Source: Gammaproteobacteria bacterium
GTDB taxonomy: Bacteria > Pseudomonadota > Gammaproteobacteria > Granulosicoccales > Granulosicoccaceae
Direction of reading: 5' to 3'
DNA: 20,945 nucleotides
Assembly (NCBI GenBank): GCA_019634245.1
Contig: JAHQVR010000324.1
Span: 1 to 20,945, forward strand
A program made the translations under genes and the position numbers. Numbering within the stretch: the stretch's first letter is position 1; every line of letters starts with the position of its first letter. Shown piece after piece: positions 7,660-15,177 of this stretch. The notes under the pieces were generated by a model. The model made no database searches. It saw only the letters and a program-made list of their open reading frames with translations, and was not told the origin of the DNA.

Positions 7660-8295
7660 CTAACCGATACGCGAAACTTTTAGTAGATGCTTCAGATCTT
7701 CAAGTATCTTCTTAGGCGGTACATCTGGGGCGAATCGCATCATTAAATTACCAAATGGATCAAAGAGATAGATCACATCCTCCTGAGCGCTCATGCTGTT
7801 TACGGCGGCGTCAATTTGACCCGCCAACGTAGCTAACATATCTGCATCATCACTGAGCACTTTTAAGCCAGGATGATCTTGGCGCACTTGATCCGACAAT
7901 TGCTCAGGAAATTGCGCAACCACCACTCTCTGAACCCGGCTCATTCGATGGTTCAGAGCCAATCGAACTTGGCGCATGTGGTAAATATTTTTCTCACACA
8001 CCTCGGCACAAGGGCCTTTAGGCAGGTACATAAGCGTCCAAAGACCTCGAAGTGTTTCGAGATCAAATACCTCACCATCCAATGTCGAGATCGAAAAATC
8101 CTGCATAGGAACAGCCGGATTGACCAATTCCCCGTTAGCCGTATTGCCCAAGCTACCACCACTACTGCGAACCATGTGCAGATAGACAGTTGCGGCCAAC
8201 AATGGCACCGCAAACATGGCAAAAATGATCAGAAGCTTACGCCGAGATTTGGCCCGCAGTACATCATCAGAAGTTTGAGCCGTATCATTACTCAC
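7660..8295 (-). CDS. Membrane-anchored Sco/thioredoxin-fold oxidase assembly protein
   Basis: A 211-residue protein with one N-terminal membrane anchor (about 19–40) and a periplasmic thioredoxin-like domain. It carries a CxxxC pair, CAEVC (Cys 96 and 100), in the place of the copper-binding CPxxC of Sco proteins, and the late strand [10 protein letters not shown] matches the Sco fold. The conserved Sco copper-ligand His before that strand is not seen; the residues there read AQED. It may therefore act as a thiol–disulfide partner and not a copper chaperone. The gene lies between SURF1 and ctaB, where related clusters carry a similar small protein. I chose GTG 8293–8295 because a purine-rich AGAGAG precedes it and the overlap with SURF1 is then only 8 bases; ATG at 8316 has no ribosome-binding site. 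Confidence 0.8.
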   Translation of the reverse strand: MSNDTAQTSDDVLRAKSRRKLLIIFAMFAVPLLAATVYLHMVRSSGGSLGNTANGELVNPAVPMQDFSISTLDGEVFDLETLRGLWTLMYLPKGPCAEVCEKNIYHMRQVRLALNHRMSRVQRVVVAQFPEQLSDQVRQDHPGLKVLSDDADMLATLAGQIDAAVNSMSAQEDVIYLFDPFGNLMMRFAPDVPPKKILEDLKHLLKVSRIG

Positions 8296-9025
8296 TGTGT
8301 TCTCTCTTGATTCCATATTTAACAAACAGCACTGACAACACCAACGCCATAGTCCACCATTGCGCGGCGTAACCATAGTGTCGAACAGGCCCAATAGCAT
8401 CGGTGGGTTGCCAGTTGACCGGAAAAAATTCTTCACCTTTGGCGGGTGCACCCACTCTTTGTGGTTGTAACACCCCCGCCACTACAGTCGCATCGAGAGC
8501 CCGTGATATAGCTTCATAATCGAAATACTGAATGATCTTTGGCCAAGCCTGCTTCGGATCAAATGCCTCCCCGGAAGCAAACCCTTTAGAGGGTCGAGAA
8601 AACAGACCCTCAATAGTTACAGGCTTATCCAGCAATGCCTCAGGCATCGACGTGTCTGGCAAATCCTCACGAGTTAAACCCAATGGAACCCATCCACGGT
8701 TAACCAGGATGACGCTTCCATTTGCCTGCTCCACTGGTGTAATGACCTCAAACCCAGCTCGGCTTTTGTACACTCGATTATCCCAAAGAAACTGTCGGCT
8801 TGCATGGTATCGACCGCTGGCAATAACGCGTTGATACTGTTCTGCCGATGCCACCGGATCAACGATTTGATCTAGCGGCACCGCACTAGCTACATCAGCC
8901 TGATCGGCCTGGTCCAACATCTTTTGTTTCTCAAATCCGCGAAGCAGTTGCCATGTTCCGAGAAACAGCAAACAGGCTAAAACCACGCAGTACGCGTATA
9001 AAACACGCCTGTCTAAAGACGCCAC
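8288..9025 (-). CDS. SURF1 family cytochrome c oxidase assembly protein
   Basis: A 245-residue protein with the SURF1 plan: a membrane segment near each end (about 8–29 and near 220–238) and a periplasmic domain between. Family marks are LGTWQLLR after the first segment, VNRGWVP in the middle, and HYGYAAQWW leading into the last segment. SURF1 proteins help insert heme A into subunit I. I prefer GTG 9023–9025 because AGGG (complement of 9034–9037) lies eight bases upstream. The longest frame begins with GTG at 9041–9043, which would abut the ATG of the divergent DUF2909 gene and has no ribosome-binding site. The gene overlaps the Sco-like gene downstream, so the two are probably co-translated. 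Confidence 0.92.
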   Translation of the reverse strand: MASLDRRVLYAYCVVLACLLFLGTWQLLRGFEKQKMLDQADQADVASAVPLDQIVDPVASAEQYQRVIASGRYHASRQFLWDNRVYKSRAGFEVITPVEQANGSVILVNRGWVPLGLTREDLPDTSMPEALLDKPVTIEGLFSRPSKGFASGEAFDPKQAWPKIIQYFDYEAISRALDATVVAGVLQPQRVGAPAKGEEFFPVNWQPTDAIGPVRHYGYAAQWWTMALVLSVLFVKYGIKREHSE

Positions 9026-9043
9026 CCGTGCTACCCTGACCAC

Positions 9044-9259
9044 ATGATTTTTGTTAAATTCATCGTAATTTTATTGCTGCTATTCGTAATTCTCAGCCTG
9101 TTCTCGGGGTTATTTTTCCTGGTTAAGGATAAAGGGAACACTAAGCGTGTGGTACACGCACTAACGCTACGCATCGGCCTGTCGGTACTGGCCATAATTG
9201 TCATCATGATTGCCGCAGCTTTCGGCGTGGTGGAGTTTAACGCCAGCCCACTTAGATGA
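9044..9259 (+). CDS. DUF2909 family small twin-transmembrane protein
   Basis: A 71-residue protein with two hydrophobic helices (about 3–27 and 42–64) joined by a short basic loop with KDKGNTKRVVHALTLRIGLS, which fits the DUF2909 pattern. Proteins of this family are found beside cytochrome oxidase genes in gammaproteobacteria; their role is unknown, and assembly or stability of the oxidase is a guess from context. The ATG has no clear ribosome-binding site and lies next to the divergent SURF1 start, so its promoter would lie inside SURF1 coding sequence. Its stop codon is two bases from the end of the convergent LOG-family gene. Confidence 0.82.
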   Translation: MIFVKFIVILLLLFVILSLFSGLFFLVKDKGNTKRVVHALTLRIGLSVLAIIVIMIAAAFGVVEFNASPLR

Positions 9260-9261
9260 GA

Positions 9262-9846
9262 CTACGTTACGCGTTCGACCTTGAGCGTTTTAACCGCTTT
9301 GTATCGTCCCATACGATCAATCAGGCCGCCAGGATCGCTATCACTGATGAGCAATTGTCGATGAGCATCACGCATAAAGCGTTCGTCTCGTGCATGATCC
9401 AGAAATCCTAGCAACCGATCGAAATAACCAGCTACATTGAGCAAGCCACAGGGCTTTTGATGTAAATCTAGTTGTGACCAAGTAAGAACTTCAAACAATT
9501 CCTCTAGCGTACCAAGACCGCCTGGAAGTGCAATGAATCCGTCAGAGCGCTCTGCCATCAATGCTTTACGTTCGTGCATGTCACCCACTACGACAAGCTC
9601 TGTGAGGTCATCATGAGCTACTTCTACATCAACCAGAGCCTGCGGTATAACACCGACCACACGTCCACCTGCGGAAAGTACCTGATCGGCAATGGCCCCC
9701 ATAACACCGACGTGGGCACCGCCATAGACCAATGTAATGTCACGAGCAACGAGCTCGGTGGCCAGCTTTTGCGCACCGGCTACGTAGTCGGGCTTCGCAC
9801 CGCGGCTGGAACCACAGTAGACACAAATAGATCGGAGCGAACTCAC
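9262..9846 (-). CDS. LOG family (TIGR00730) nucleotide 5'-monophosphate phosphoribohydrolase
   Basis: A 194-residue Rossmann-fold protein with the family signature PGGLGTLEE at 108–116, HERK at 91–94 and the glycine-rich GGAHVGVMG at 42–50. Family members hydrolyse nucleoside monophosphates to a free base and ribose 5-phosphate. Plant and some bacterial members release cytokinins; others act in general nucleotide salvage, so the substrate here is open. The start is GTG at 9844–9846 with only a weak ribosome-binding site. It sits 54 bases after ctaE on the same strand, inside an otherwise respiratory cluster, and has no obvious functional link to it. Confidence 0.92.
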   Translation of the reverse strand: MSSLRSICVYCGSSRGAKPDYVAGAQKLATELVARDITLVYGGAHVGVMGAIADQVLSAGGRVVGVIPQALVDVEVAHDDLTELVVVGDMHERKALMAERSDGFIALPGGLGTLEELFEVLTWSQLDLHQKPCGLLNVAGYFDRLLGFLDHARDERFMRDAHRQLLISDSDPGGLIDRMGRYKAVKTLKVERVT

Positions 9847-9900
9847 GCTCGCTTGGCCAACTTCAATGGTCTACGATCGCAGCGGGTCTCAGCCCGTTGC

Positions 9901-10776
9901 TCAGAGCAGATAAACAAAGACAAACAGACCAAGCCAAACGACGTCGACAAAGTGCCAATACCAGGCAGCTGCCTCAAAGGCAAAGTGATTCTTCGAACTG
10001 AAGTGTCCCTTCATGCCGCGGAACATAACCACAGTTAGCATGATGGCACCCATGCAAACATGGAATCCATGAAAACCAGTCAGCATAAAAAAGGTAGACC
10101 CGTATATACCTGTGCTTAACTTAAGATTTAAGTGTGCATAGGCTTCGTAGTATTCAAGCGCTTGCAAACCCACAAAAATAAATCCCAAGGTCACTGTTGC
10201 TAACAACCACCAGACCATTTTTTGCCGATGATCCTCTTTAATTGCATGGTGAGCCAAAGTGCAAGTCACACCAGAACTTAAAAGCAATAAGGTGTTTATC
10301 AGGGGAAGACCGAACCAGCTCATCTCTGAGAACTTGTCACCTAGAGAGCCAGGGCCGTTACTCGGCCATAGATAGTCGTGCCCTTTCCACAACAGCGCAT
10401 TCGTGACATCTGCTCCGCCGCCACCCTCGCCACCTAGCCACGGACCAGAAAAAACACGTGCGTAGAACAGCGCCCCAAAGAAGGCAGCGAAGAACATCAC
10501 TTCCGAGAAAATAAACCAACTCATACACCAGCGAAACGACATATCTACTTGCGGATTGTAGGTACCTGTTTCACTTTCCTTTATGACAGTGCCAAACCAG
10601 CCATACATCATGACGATCATGATGATTAGTCCAACGAAGAACATTTCCTTGCCTAATGCTCGACCATTGAGCCAAGAACCCAGCCCCATAAACAGAATGA
10701 AAAGTCCTATAGACCCCACAATCGGCCAGCGTGCCGCATGAGGTACGTAGTAACCGGTTCCAGTTGCACTGCTCAT
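9901..10776 (-). CDS. ctaE: Cytochrome c oxidase subunit III
   Basis: A 291-residue protein with about seven membrane helices and clear subunit III features: SEVMFFAAFFGALFYAR, the INTLLLLSSGVTCTLAHHAI stretch, TGFHGFHVCMGAIML, and the C-terminal WYWHFVDVVWLGLFVFVYL. The conserved Glu in SEVMFF lies at the usual lipid/proton-uptake position. Subunit III stabilises proton uptake through the D channel of subunit I. The ATG has AGGA about eight bases upstream. The gene follows ctaG by 39 bases in the usual subunit I–ctaG–subunit III order. Confidence 0.96.
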   Translation of the reverse strand: MSSATGTGYYVPHAARWPIVGSIGLFILFMGLGSWLNGRALGKEMFFVGLIIMIVMMYGWFGTVIKESETGTYNPQVDMSFRWCMSWFIFSEVMFFAAFFGALFYARVFSGPWLGGEGGGGADVTNALLWKGHDYLWPSNGPGSLGDKFSEMSWFGLPLINTLLLLSSGVTCTLAHHAIKEDHRQKMVWWLLATVTLGFIFVGLQALEYYEAYAHLNLKLSTGIYGSTFFMLTGFHGFHVCMGAIMLTVVMFRGMKGHFSSKNHFAFEAAAWYWHFVDVVWLGLFVFVYLL

Positions 10777-10815
10777 CGTATTTTCCTGTACTTAAACTAG
10801 GTATCTACAACCGAA

Positions 10816-11388
10816 CTAGCTTGGCTGTTCGGGCGCATTAAAAAAGGTGTATGACAACGTCACTCGATCGACATTGCGAGGAATGTCTTTGTCGATAACG
10901 AAAGTTAGCGGCATATCTTTGGAACCCTTGGGCTCAAACTCCTGCCGCGTAAAACAGAAACACTCTGTTTTATTAAAGTATTTTGCTGCTGTCGATGGTG
11001 TAACACTCGGGGTGGCTTGTGCTACCACCGTTTGGTTCGACAAATTCTCAGCGAAGTAGCTGGTCTGATACAGCTCACCAGGCTTTACCTGCATCGTGAG
11101 CACTGTGGGTTTGAACACCCACGAGCCACCGGCATTGATACTGGATGTAAACTCCACGGTGATCAACCGATCTTCGCTCTGTAGTTTGGCATTTCTATCC
11201 GCTGCTTCGGAGATGGTCACGCGCCCAGTTTTACCATTGAGCCCAGTGACCTCACAGATGATGTCATACATGGGTACCATCAGATAACCAAAGCCAAACA
11301 TACCAACGGCTAGCAGCAGCATTCGAGCGGCTACTTTCCCATGCGACGGTTTTACTGAATCTGTCATCGGCTGCGGTTCATTTGGCAT
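10816..11388 (-). CDS. ctaG: Cytochrome c oxidase assembly protein CtaG (Cox11 family)
   Basis: A 190-residue copper chaperone that delivers copper to the CuB site of subunit I. It has one N-terminal membrane anchor (about 20–41) and a periplasmic beta domain. The copper-binding CFCF motif is present in ECFCFTRQ (Cys 143 and 145), and a third conserved Cys lies at 45 in YDIICEVTG. The start is uncertain: ATG 11388 avoids overlap with the small upstream gene, ATG 11415 would add nine residues and overlap it by 20 bases, and ATG 11367 would remove seven. None has a strong ribosome-binding site, so coupling to the upstream gene is likely. Confidence 0.94.
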   Translation of the reverse strand: MPNEPQPMTDSVKPSHGKVAARMLLLAVGMFGFGYLMVPMYDIICEVTGLNGKTGRVTISEAADRNAKLQSEDRLITVEFTSSINAGGSWVFKPTVLTMQVKPGELYQTSYFAENLSNQTVVAQATPSVTPSTAAKYFNKTECFCFTRQEFEPKGSKDMPLTFVIDKDIPRNVDRVTLSYTFFNAPEQPS

Positions 11389-11395
11389 GGTGATA

Positions 11396-11524
11396 TCAAG
11401 CCTGGCCACGCCCATACACTATCCAAACAATGCTGAATAGGTACAGACAGACGGCGAGGATGCCAAGTGCTATTGGCAATCGATACCGTTGCCACACAGT
11501 ACGGTTGTCAGGCTCCTTTGTCAT
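11396..11524 (-). CDS. Small membrane protein in the ctaD–ctaG gap (oxidase small assembly type)
   Basis: A 42-residue open frame from ATG 11524 to a TGA at 11396–11398. It has a charged start (MTKEPDNRTVWQRYR), one hydrophobic helix (about 16–37) and a short polar tail. Tiny one-helix proteins between subunit I and ctaG are known in many proteobacterial oxidase operons, some named cytochrome oxidase small assembly proteins. Position, length, orientation and membrane topology all fit. An ATG at 11536 would add four residues. The ribosome-binding site is weak. The stop is eight bases from the preferred ctaG start, which suggests translational coupling. Confidence 0.72.
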   Translation of the reverse strand: MTKEPDNRTVWQRYRLPIALGILAVCLYLFSIVWIVYGRGQA

Positions 11525-11565
11525 GCTATCAACCATAGCGCTGTCAAAACGTTGAACCGTCACAG

Positions 11566-13188
11566 CTATCGTGTGACGGTATCAGGCCCGAGAGCAGGCG
11601 CTGTTTCAAATGTGTGGTAGGGCGCTGGCGACGGCACAGTCCATTCCAAGCCACGGGCACCTTCCCAGACCTCATCAGTTGCTTTTTCCCCACCCTTAAC
11701 ACACTTCAAGATGATGTATACAAACAACAGCTGTGAGAATCCAAAACCAAAGGCCCCTATGGTGGCGATGGCATTCCAATCGGCGAACTGAATGTTGTAG
11801 TCCGGAATTCGACGCGGCATACCCGCCAGTCCGACAAAGTGCATCGGGAAGAAAAGCACGTTGACGAATATGGTAGAGACCCAAAAATGGATCTTTCCCA
11901 ATTTTTCGTCATACATATTACCGGTCCACTTGGGGATCCAATAATAGGTCGCTGCCATCAGTGAATAAATCGCACCCGGCACCAACACATAGTGGAAATG
12001 AGCCACTACGAAATAAGTATCGTGGTATTGAATATCAGCCGGAGTAATGGCCAGCATCAATCCCGAGAGCCCGCCAATGGTGAACATGATGACGAATCCG
12101 ATGGCAAAAAGCATGGGAGTTTCAAACGTCATAGAGCCACGCCACATGGTCGACACCCAGTTAAATACTTTCACACCGGTTGGCACTGAAATCATCATCG
12201 TGGAGAACATGAAGAACAGTGACCCCGCCAAGGGCATGCCGGTTGTGAACATGTGGTGAGCCCAAACGATGAACGACAAGAAGGCGATGGAAGCCGTTGC
12301 ATAGACCATTGAGTCATAACCAAACAGCGGCTTTCGGGAGAACGTTGGCAGTATTGAGGAGATAATGCCGAACGCTGGCAAAATCAAAATATACACCTCT
12401 GGATGTCCGAAAAACCAAAAGATGTGCTGAAACATTACCGGGTCACCTCCACCAGCTGCGCTAAAGAAGCTGGTATCGAAGAAACGATCAGTTAACAGCA
12501 TGGTCACCGCTCCTGCAAAGACCGGAATAGTGGCAATCAACAGATACGCCGTAATCAACCAAGTCCAGACGAACATGGGCATTTTCATGAAGGTCATGCC
12601 TGGTGGGCGCATATTGAAGATAGTCGCCACGATATTGATCGAGCCCATCACCGACGAGATACCCATGAAGTGGATCGCAAAAATCACAAAGGCAAAGCTG
12701 TCACCCATTTGCAACGTCAGTGGTGGATACAAAGTCCAACCACCCGCCGGGCCACCACTATCCATGAACAAGGTGGATAGCATGATCGCAAAGGCAAACG
12801 GCATTATCCAAAAGCTCCAGTTGTTCAGTCTGGGCAGAGCCATGTCGGGTGCACCGATCATCATCGGTATCATCCAGTTGGCAAGGCCAACAAAGGCCGG
12901 CATAACCACACCAAAGATCATCACGATCGCATGCATGGTGGTCATTGAATTAAAGAACATAGGATCAACGATCGAAATACCGGGTTGCCAGAGTTCCGCC
13001 CGAATGATCAACGCCATGGCCCCACCGATAAAAAACATAACTAGTGAGAACCACAGGTAAAGAGTGCCTATATCTTTGTGGTTAGTTGTCGTGACCCAGC
13101 GCATTAACCCTGGAGCTGGACCGTGGTGATCATGATCATCATGATGGTCGTCACCGCTGGTGTGATGAGTAACGTCTGAACTACTCAT
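11566..13188 (-). CDS. ctaD: Cytochrome c oxidase subunit I (aa3 type)
   Basis: The 540-residue catalytic subunit with twelve membrane helices, reducing oxygen to water and pumping protons. The metal ligands are all visible: His 86 (heme a, in MTTMHAIVM), His 262 and Tyr 266 (GHPEVY, the cross-linked CuB pair), His 311 and 312 (WAHHMF, CuB), and His 397 and 399 (VVAHFHYV, hemes a3 and a). The D-channel entry residues Asp 115 and Asn 122/123 (GAPDMALPRLNNW) and Glu 264 place it in the A1-type oxidases. The N-terminus carries a His/Asp-rich run (about 8–22) that may bind metal. The ATG overlaps the last base of the ctaC stop (TAATG) and has AAGGGAG seven bases upstream, so the two are tightly coupled. 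Confidence 0.98.
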   Translation of the reverse strand: MSSSDVTHHTSGDDHHDDHDHHGPAPGLMRWVTTTNHKDIGTLYLWFSLVMFFIGGAMALIIRAELWQPGISIVDPMFFNSMTTMHAIVMIFGVVMPAFVGLANWMIPMMIGAPDMALPRLNNWSFWIMPFAFAIMLSTLFMDSGGPAGGWTLYPPLTLQMGDSFAFVIFAIHFMGISSVMGSINIVATIFNMRPPGMTFMKMPMFVWTWLITAYLLIATIPVFAGAVTMLLTDRFFDTSFFSAAGGGDPVMFQHIFWFFGHPEVYILILPAFGIISSILPTFSRKPLFGYDSMVYATASIAFLSFIVWAHHMFTTGMPLAGSLFFMFSTMMISVPTGVKVFNWVSTMWRGSMTFETPMLFAIGFVIMFTIGGLSGLMLAITPADIQYHDTYFVVAHFHYVLVPGAIYSLMAATYYWIPKWTGNMYDEKLGKIHFWVSTIFVNVLFFPMHFVGLAGMPRRIPDYNIQFADWNAIATIGAFGFGFSQLLFVYIILKCVKGGEKATDEVWEGARGLEWTVPSPAPYHTFETAPALGPDTVTR

Positions 13189-14381
13189 TAGTTAACTCCC
13201 TTGGAAAGTAATTCTGGTAAGACCACACTGCTTTGACGCAATCCGTCTTTGAGCGATTTCATCTGATAGGGCTGAAGAGTATCTCCAAGCCCGTTACCAA
13301 ACGCATTCCGCTGATAGGTGATGACCGCAGCAATGTCTACATCGGATAGTTGAGCGCCGAACGATTGCATCGCTGTGCCTGCAACGCCGAACAACACTGT
13401 CGCGACATGAGTATCGATGTCACCGGTTACAACAGGACTTCCGGCAATCGCTGGGAACATACCCGGAATGCCTTGCCCTTCTTGTTGGTGACAACTCAAG
13501 CAATTGGCGTTGTATACACCTTCGCCTTTTGCCAGCAATTCTTGTTGAGTCCATTGACGGTCTGCCTCAGATTCTAGCGAAGCAGTTTTGGACTGTTGCT
13601 CGGCCACCCAATTGTCGTATTCCTCTTGAGGCAGAGCCCGAACAACTATTGGCATAAAGCCATGATCGCGACCGCAGAGCTCGGCGCATTTTCCTCGGTA
13701 GACGCCTGGCTCTTCAATCAAAGCCCAGTTTTCATTGATAAACCCAGGTATGGAATCTTTCTTGACCGCCAAATCGGGCACCCACCAACTGTGGATGACA
13801 TCTGCTGCAGTGTGCAGAAAGCGGATCTTTTTTCCTACCGGAACGACCAGTTCGTTGTCCACGTCCTTCAGATAATGTTCAATGCTTTCGATGTCCATTC
13901 CCGAATCCATTTGTCGAGCTACATTGTGCTCTGGATTCAGTTGGCTGTAGAAGCTAATCCCTTCCTCCAAATATTCGTACTGCCAACGCCACTGATAGGC
14001 AGTCACTTTTATGGACATATCAGAATCACTGAAGTCTTCCATCTTGATCAGAACACGGGCTGCCGGTATTGCCATCGCAATTAGGATAACCAAAGGCACG
14101 ATAGTCCAGATAATTTCAACGGTCGTACTTTCGTGAAAATCAGCCGCAACAGCACCTTTGGATTTTCGATGTTTCCACATCGAATAAAACATCACAGCAA
14201 ACACCAAAGCGCCGATGACACAGCACACATAAAAGATGGTCATATGCAAGCCATAAACTTGCCTACTCACCTCAGTCACGCCTAACGGCATGTTCAGCGC
14301 TCCCCAATCAGCCATCGCTGACACAGGCATCATCAAGACGCCAGCTAAAAGGAGCATCCAGCGATTCAGGCCAGATCTCAT
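13188..14381 (-). CDS. ctaC: Cytochrome c oxidase subunit II with C-terminal cytochrome c domain
   Basis: A 397-residue caa3-like subunit II that receives electrons at the CuA centre. It has a signal peptide (likely cut after residue 24), two membrane helices (about 47–69 and 87–111), and a cupredoxin domain with the CuA ligands His 197, Cys 232, Glu 234, Cys 236, His 240 and Met 243 (CAELCGRDHGFM). A fused cytochrome c follows, with heme motif CLSCH at 294–298 and a probable axial Met near 338. The open frame continues upstream to 14504, but ATG 14381 is preferred: GGAG lies nine bases upstream and the signal peptide then begins at the start. It is the first structural gene of the oxidase operon. 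An 11-bp palindrome CACAC-G-GTGTG (14420–14430) lies 39 bases upstream. Confidence 0.97.
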   Translation of the reverse strand: MRSGLNRWMLLLAGVLMMPVSAMADWGALNMPLGVTEVSRQVYGLHMTIFYVCCVIGALVFAVMFYSMWKHRKSKGAVAADFHESTTVEIIWTIVPLVILIAMAIPAARVLIKMEDFSDSDMSIKVTAYQWRWQYEYLEEGISFYSQLNPEHNVARQMDSGMDIESIEHYLKDVDNELVVPVGKKIRFLHTAADVIHSWWVPDLAVKKDSIPGFINENWALIEEPGVYRGKCAELCGRDHGFMPIVVRALPQEEYDNWVAEQQSKTASLESEADRQWTQQELLAKGEGVYNANCLSCHQQEGQGIPGMFPAIAGSPVVTGDIDTHVATVLFGVAGTAMQSFGAQLSDVDIAAVITYQRNAFGNGLGDTLQPYQMKSLKDGLRQSSVVLPELLSKGVN

Positions 14382-14419
14382 ATCGGTATTCTCCAAACTC
14401 AAACTTAAAAACTTGATGC

Positions 14420-14430
14420 CACACGGTGTG
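14420..14430. promoter_or_regulatory. Short palindrome upstream of the oxidase operon
   Basis: CACAC and GTGTG flank a single G, 39 bases before the chosen ctaC start, and a further GACACC lies at 14437–14442. It could be a regulator site for the oxidase operon. No convincing -35/-10 pair was found beside it, so this is weak. Confidence 0.2.
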
Positions 14431-14533
14431 AACAATGACACCATGCGCTTAAATCTTTTTTCTGAACCAACAACCTTTATTCCGCCAATAACCCGAGACG
14501 ACATTTAGTTTTCGATTTCTTTGTCGCACCCAA

Positions 14534-15001
14534 TTAAATAACGGCTTTCAATTCGCTGTATAGCGTTTTCTTTTCGGCTCGGCCAAGGCATTTTCCTAAT
14601 GCATAGTGCTTACCATGCGCAGCCAAGCTGAGTTCACCCACCTCAAACGGATTGTCCGAGCAAGCGTACCGTAATCGGCTCCATTGTCGTGGCAGATTAA
14701 CCACCCTATCCGGCCGAGTGTAGCCCCACTCAAGCCGAATAGCCTGTTCATCGACCGTTATCACTTCCTGGTGCGATAGCCGCTTAACCGTCAAATGCAG
14801 ACAGAAAACAATAAACACTATCTCAGCTCCGGCGAACGGCACGATCATCCAAAATCCGTGACTCGCCATTGCCAGAGCGATACCCAGGCAGACCACCCCG
14901 AGGCTCGCGGCCAACCACATATTCGCCCGCCAAGTCATCGACTGATTCGCTCGCACGATCAGCCTCACTGCTCCCTTGGTCGTCTTGTGAATATCAATCA
15001 C
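14534..15001 (-). CDS. DUF2244 domain membrane protein
   Basis: A 155-residue protein with the DUF2244 pattern: a short N-terminal strand region with RANQSMTWR, two adjacent membrane helices (about 27–47 and 50–71), then a soluble domain that includes ITVDEQAIRLEWG and LPRQWSRL. The molecular role of the family is unknown. Members are often encoded beside cytochrome c oxidase subunit II, as here, so a role in oxidase assembly or regulation is plausible but unproven. The start is GTG at 14999–15001 with AAGGA twelve bases upstream, a rather long spacing. A perfect TATAAT on this strand (complement of 15071–15076) lies about 70 bases upstream and could drive the gene. Confidence 0.85.
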   Translation of the reverse strand: MIDIHKTTKGAVRLIVRANQSMTWRANMWLAASLGVVCLGIALAMASHGFWMIVPFAGAEIVFIVFCLHLTVKRLSHQEVITVDEQAIRLEWGYTRPDRVVNLPRQWSRLRYACSDNPFEVGELSLAAHGKHYALGKCLGRAEKKTLYSELKAVI

Positions 15002-15070
15002 GGCGAAATGTTTTCCTTGGCCCTGCTATCACTTCGGAATCGAGTGCCATGCGGTTCACCTAACATCCAG

Positions 15071-15076
15071 ATTATA
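15071..15076 (-). promoter_or_regulatory. Possible -10 box upstream of the DUF2244/oxidase cluster
   Basis: The complement reads TATAAT, a perfect -10, in the 176-base gap between the methyltransferase gene and the DUF2244 gene. The -35 region at the right distance is poor. It would start a transcript near 15064, running into the DUF2244 gene and perhaps the oxidase operon. Confidence 0.35.
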
Positions 15077-15177
15077 TGCAATTCGTGGCAGTTAACGTGG
15101 TGATTAGCGGAGTTTCTGTGGATTATTTTTATTTGACCTCAAACTGATCTCAACCATGCAATTCCCATGCGCTGATT

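Noticed and set aside
8296..8451. 52-residue N-terminal extension of the Sco-like protein
   Set aside because: The extension is SURF1 sequence in another frame, Cys/Trp-rich, and unlike the family; a GTG with a purine-rich site at 8295 gives a normal protein.
9574..10038. 154-codon open frame opposite the LOG gene and ctaE
   Set aside because: It crosses two real genes and their gap on the other strand, has no ribosome-binding site and is not protein-like.
12500..13060. 186-codon open frame opposite ctaD
   Set aside because: It is the antisense shadow of a highly conserved membrane protein; its sequence has no family features and no start signal.
14382..14504. 41-residue N-terminal extension of ctaC
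   Set aside because: It would place the signal peptide inside the protein. ATG 14381 has a GGAG site and gives a standard signal peptide at the start.
15001..15054. 18-codon frame MALDSEVIAGPRK... before the DUF2244 gene
   Set aside because: It could be a leader peptide, since it ends at the DUF2244 start and follows a TATAAT, but nothing in its sequence supports a function and it is very short.
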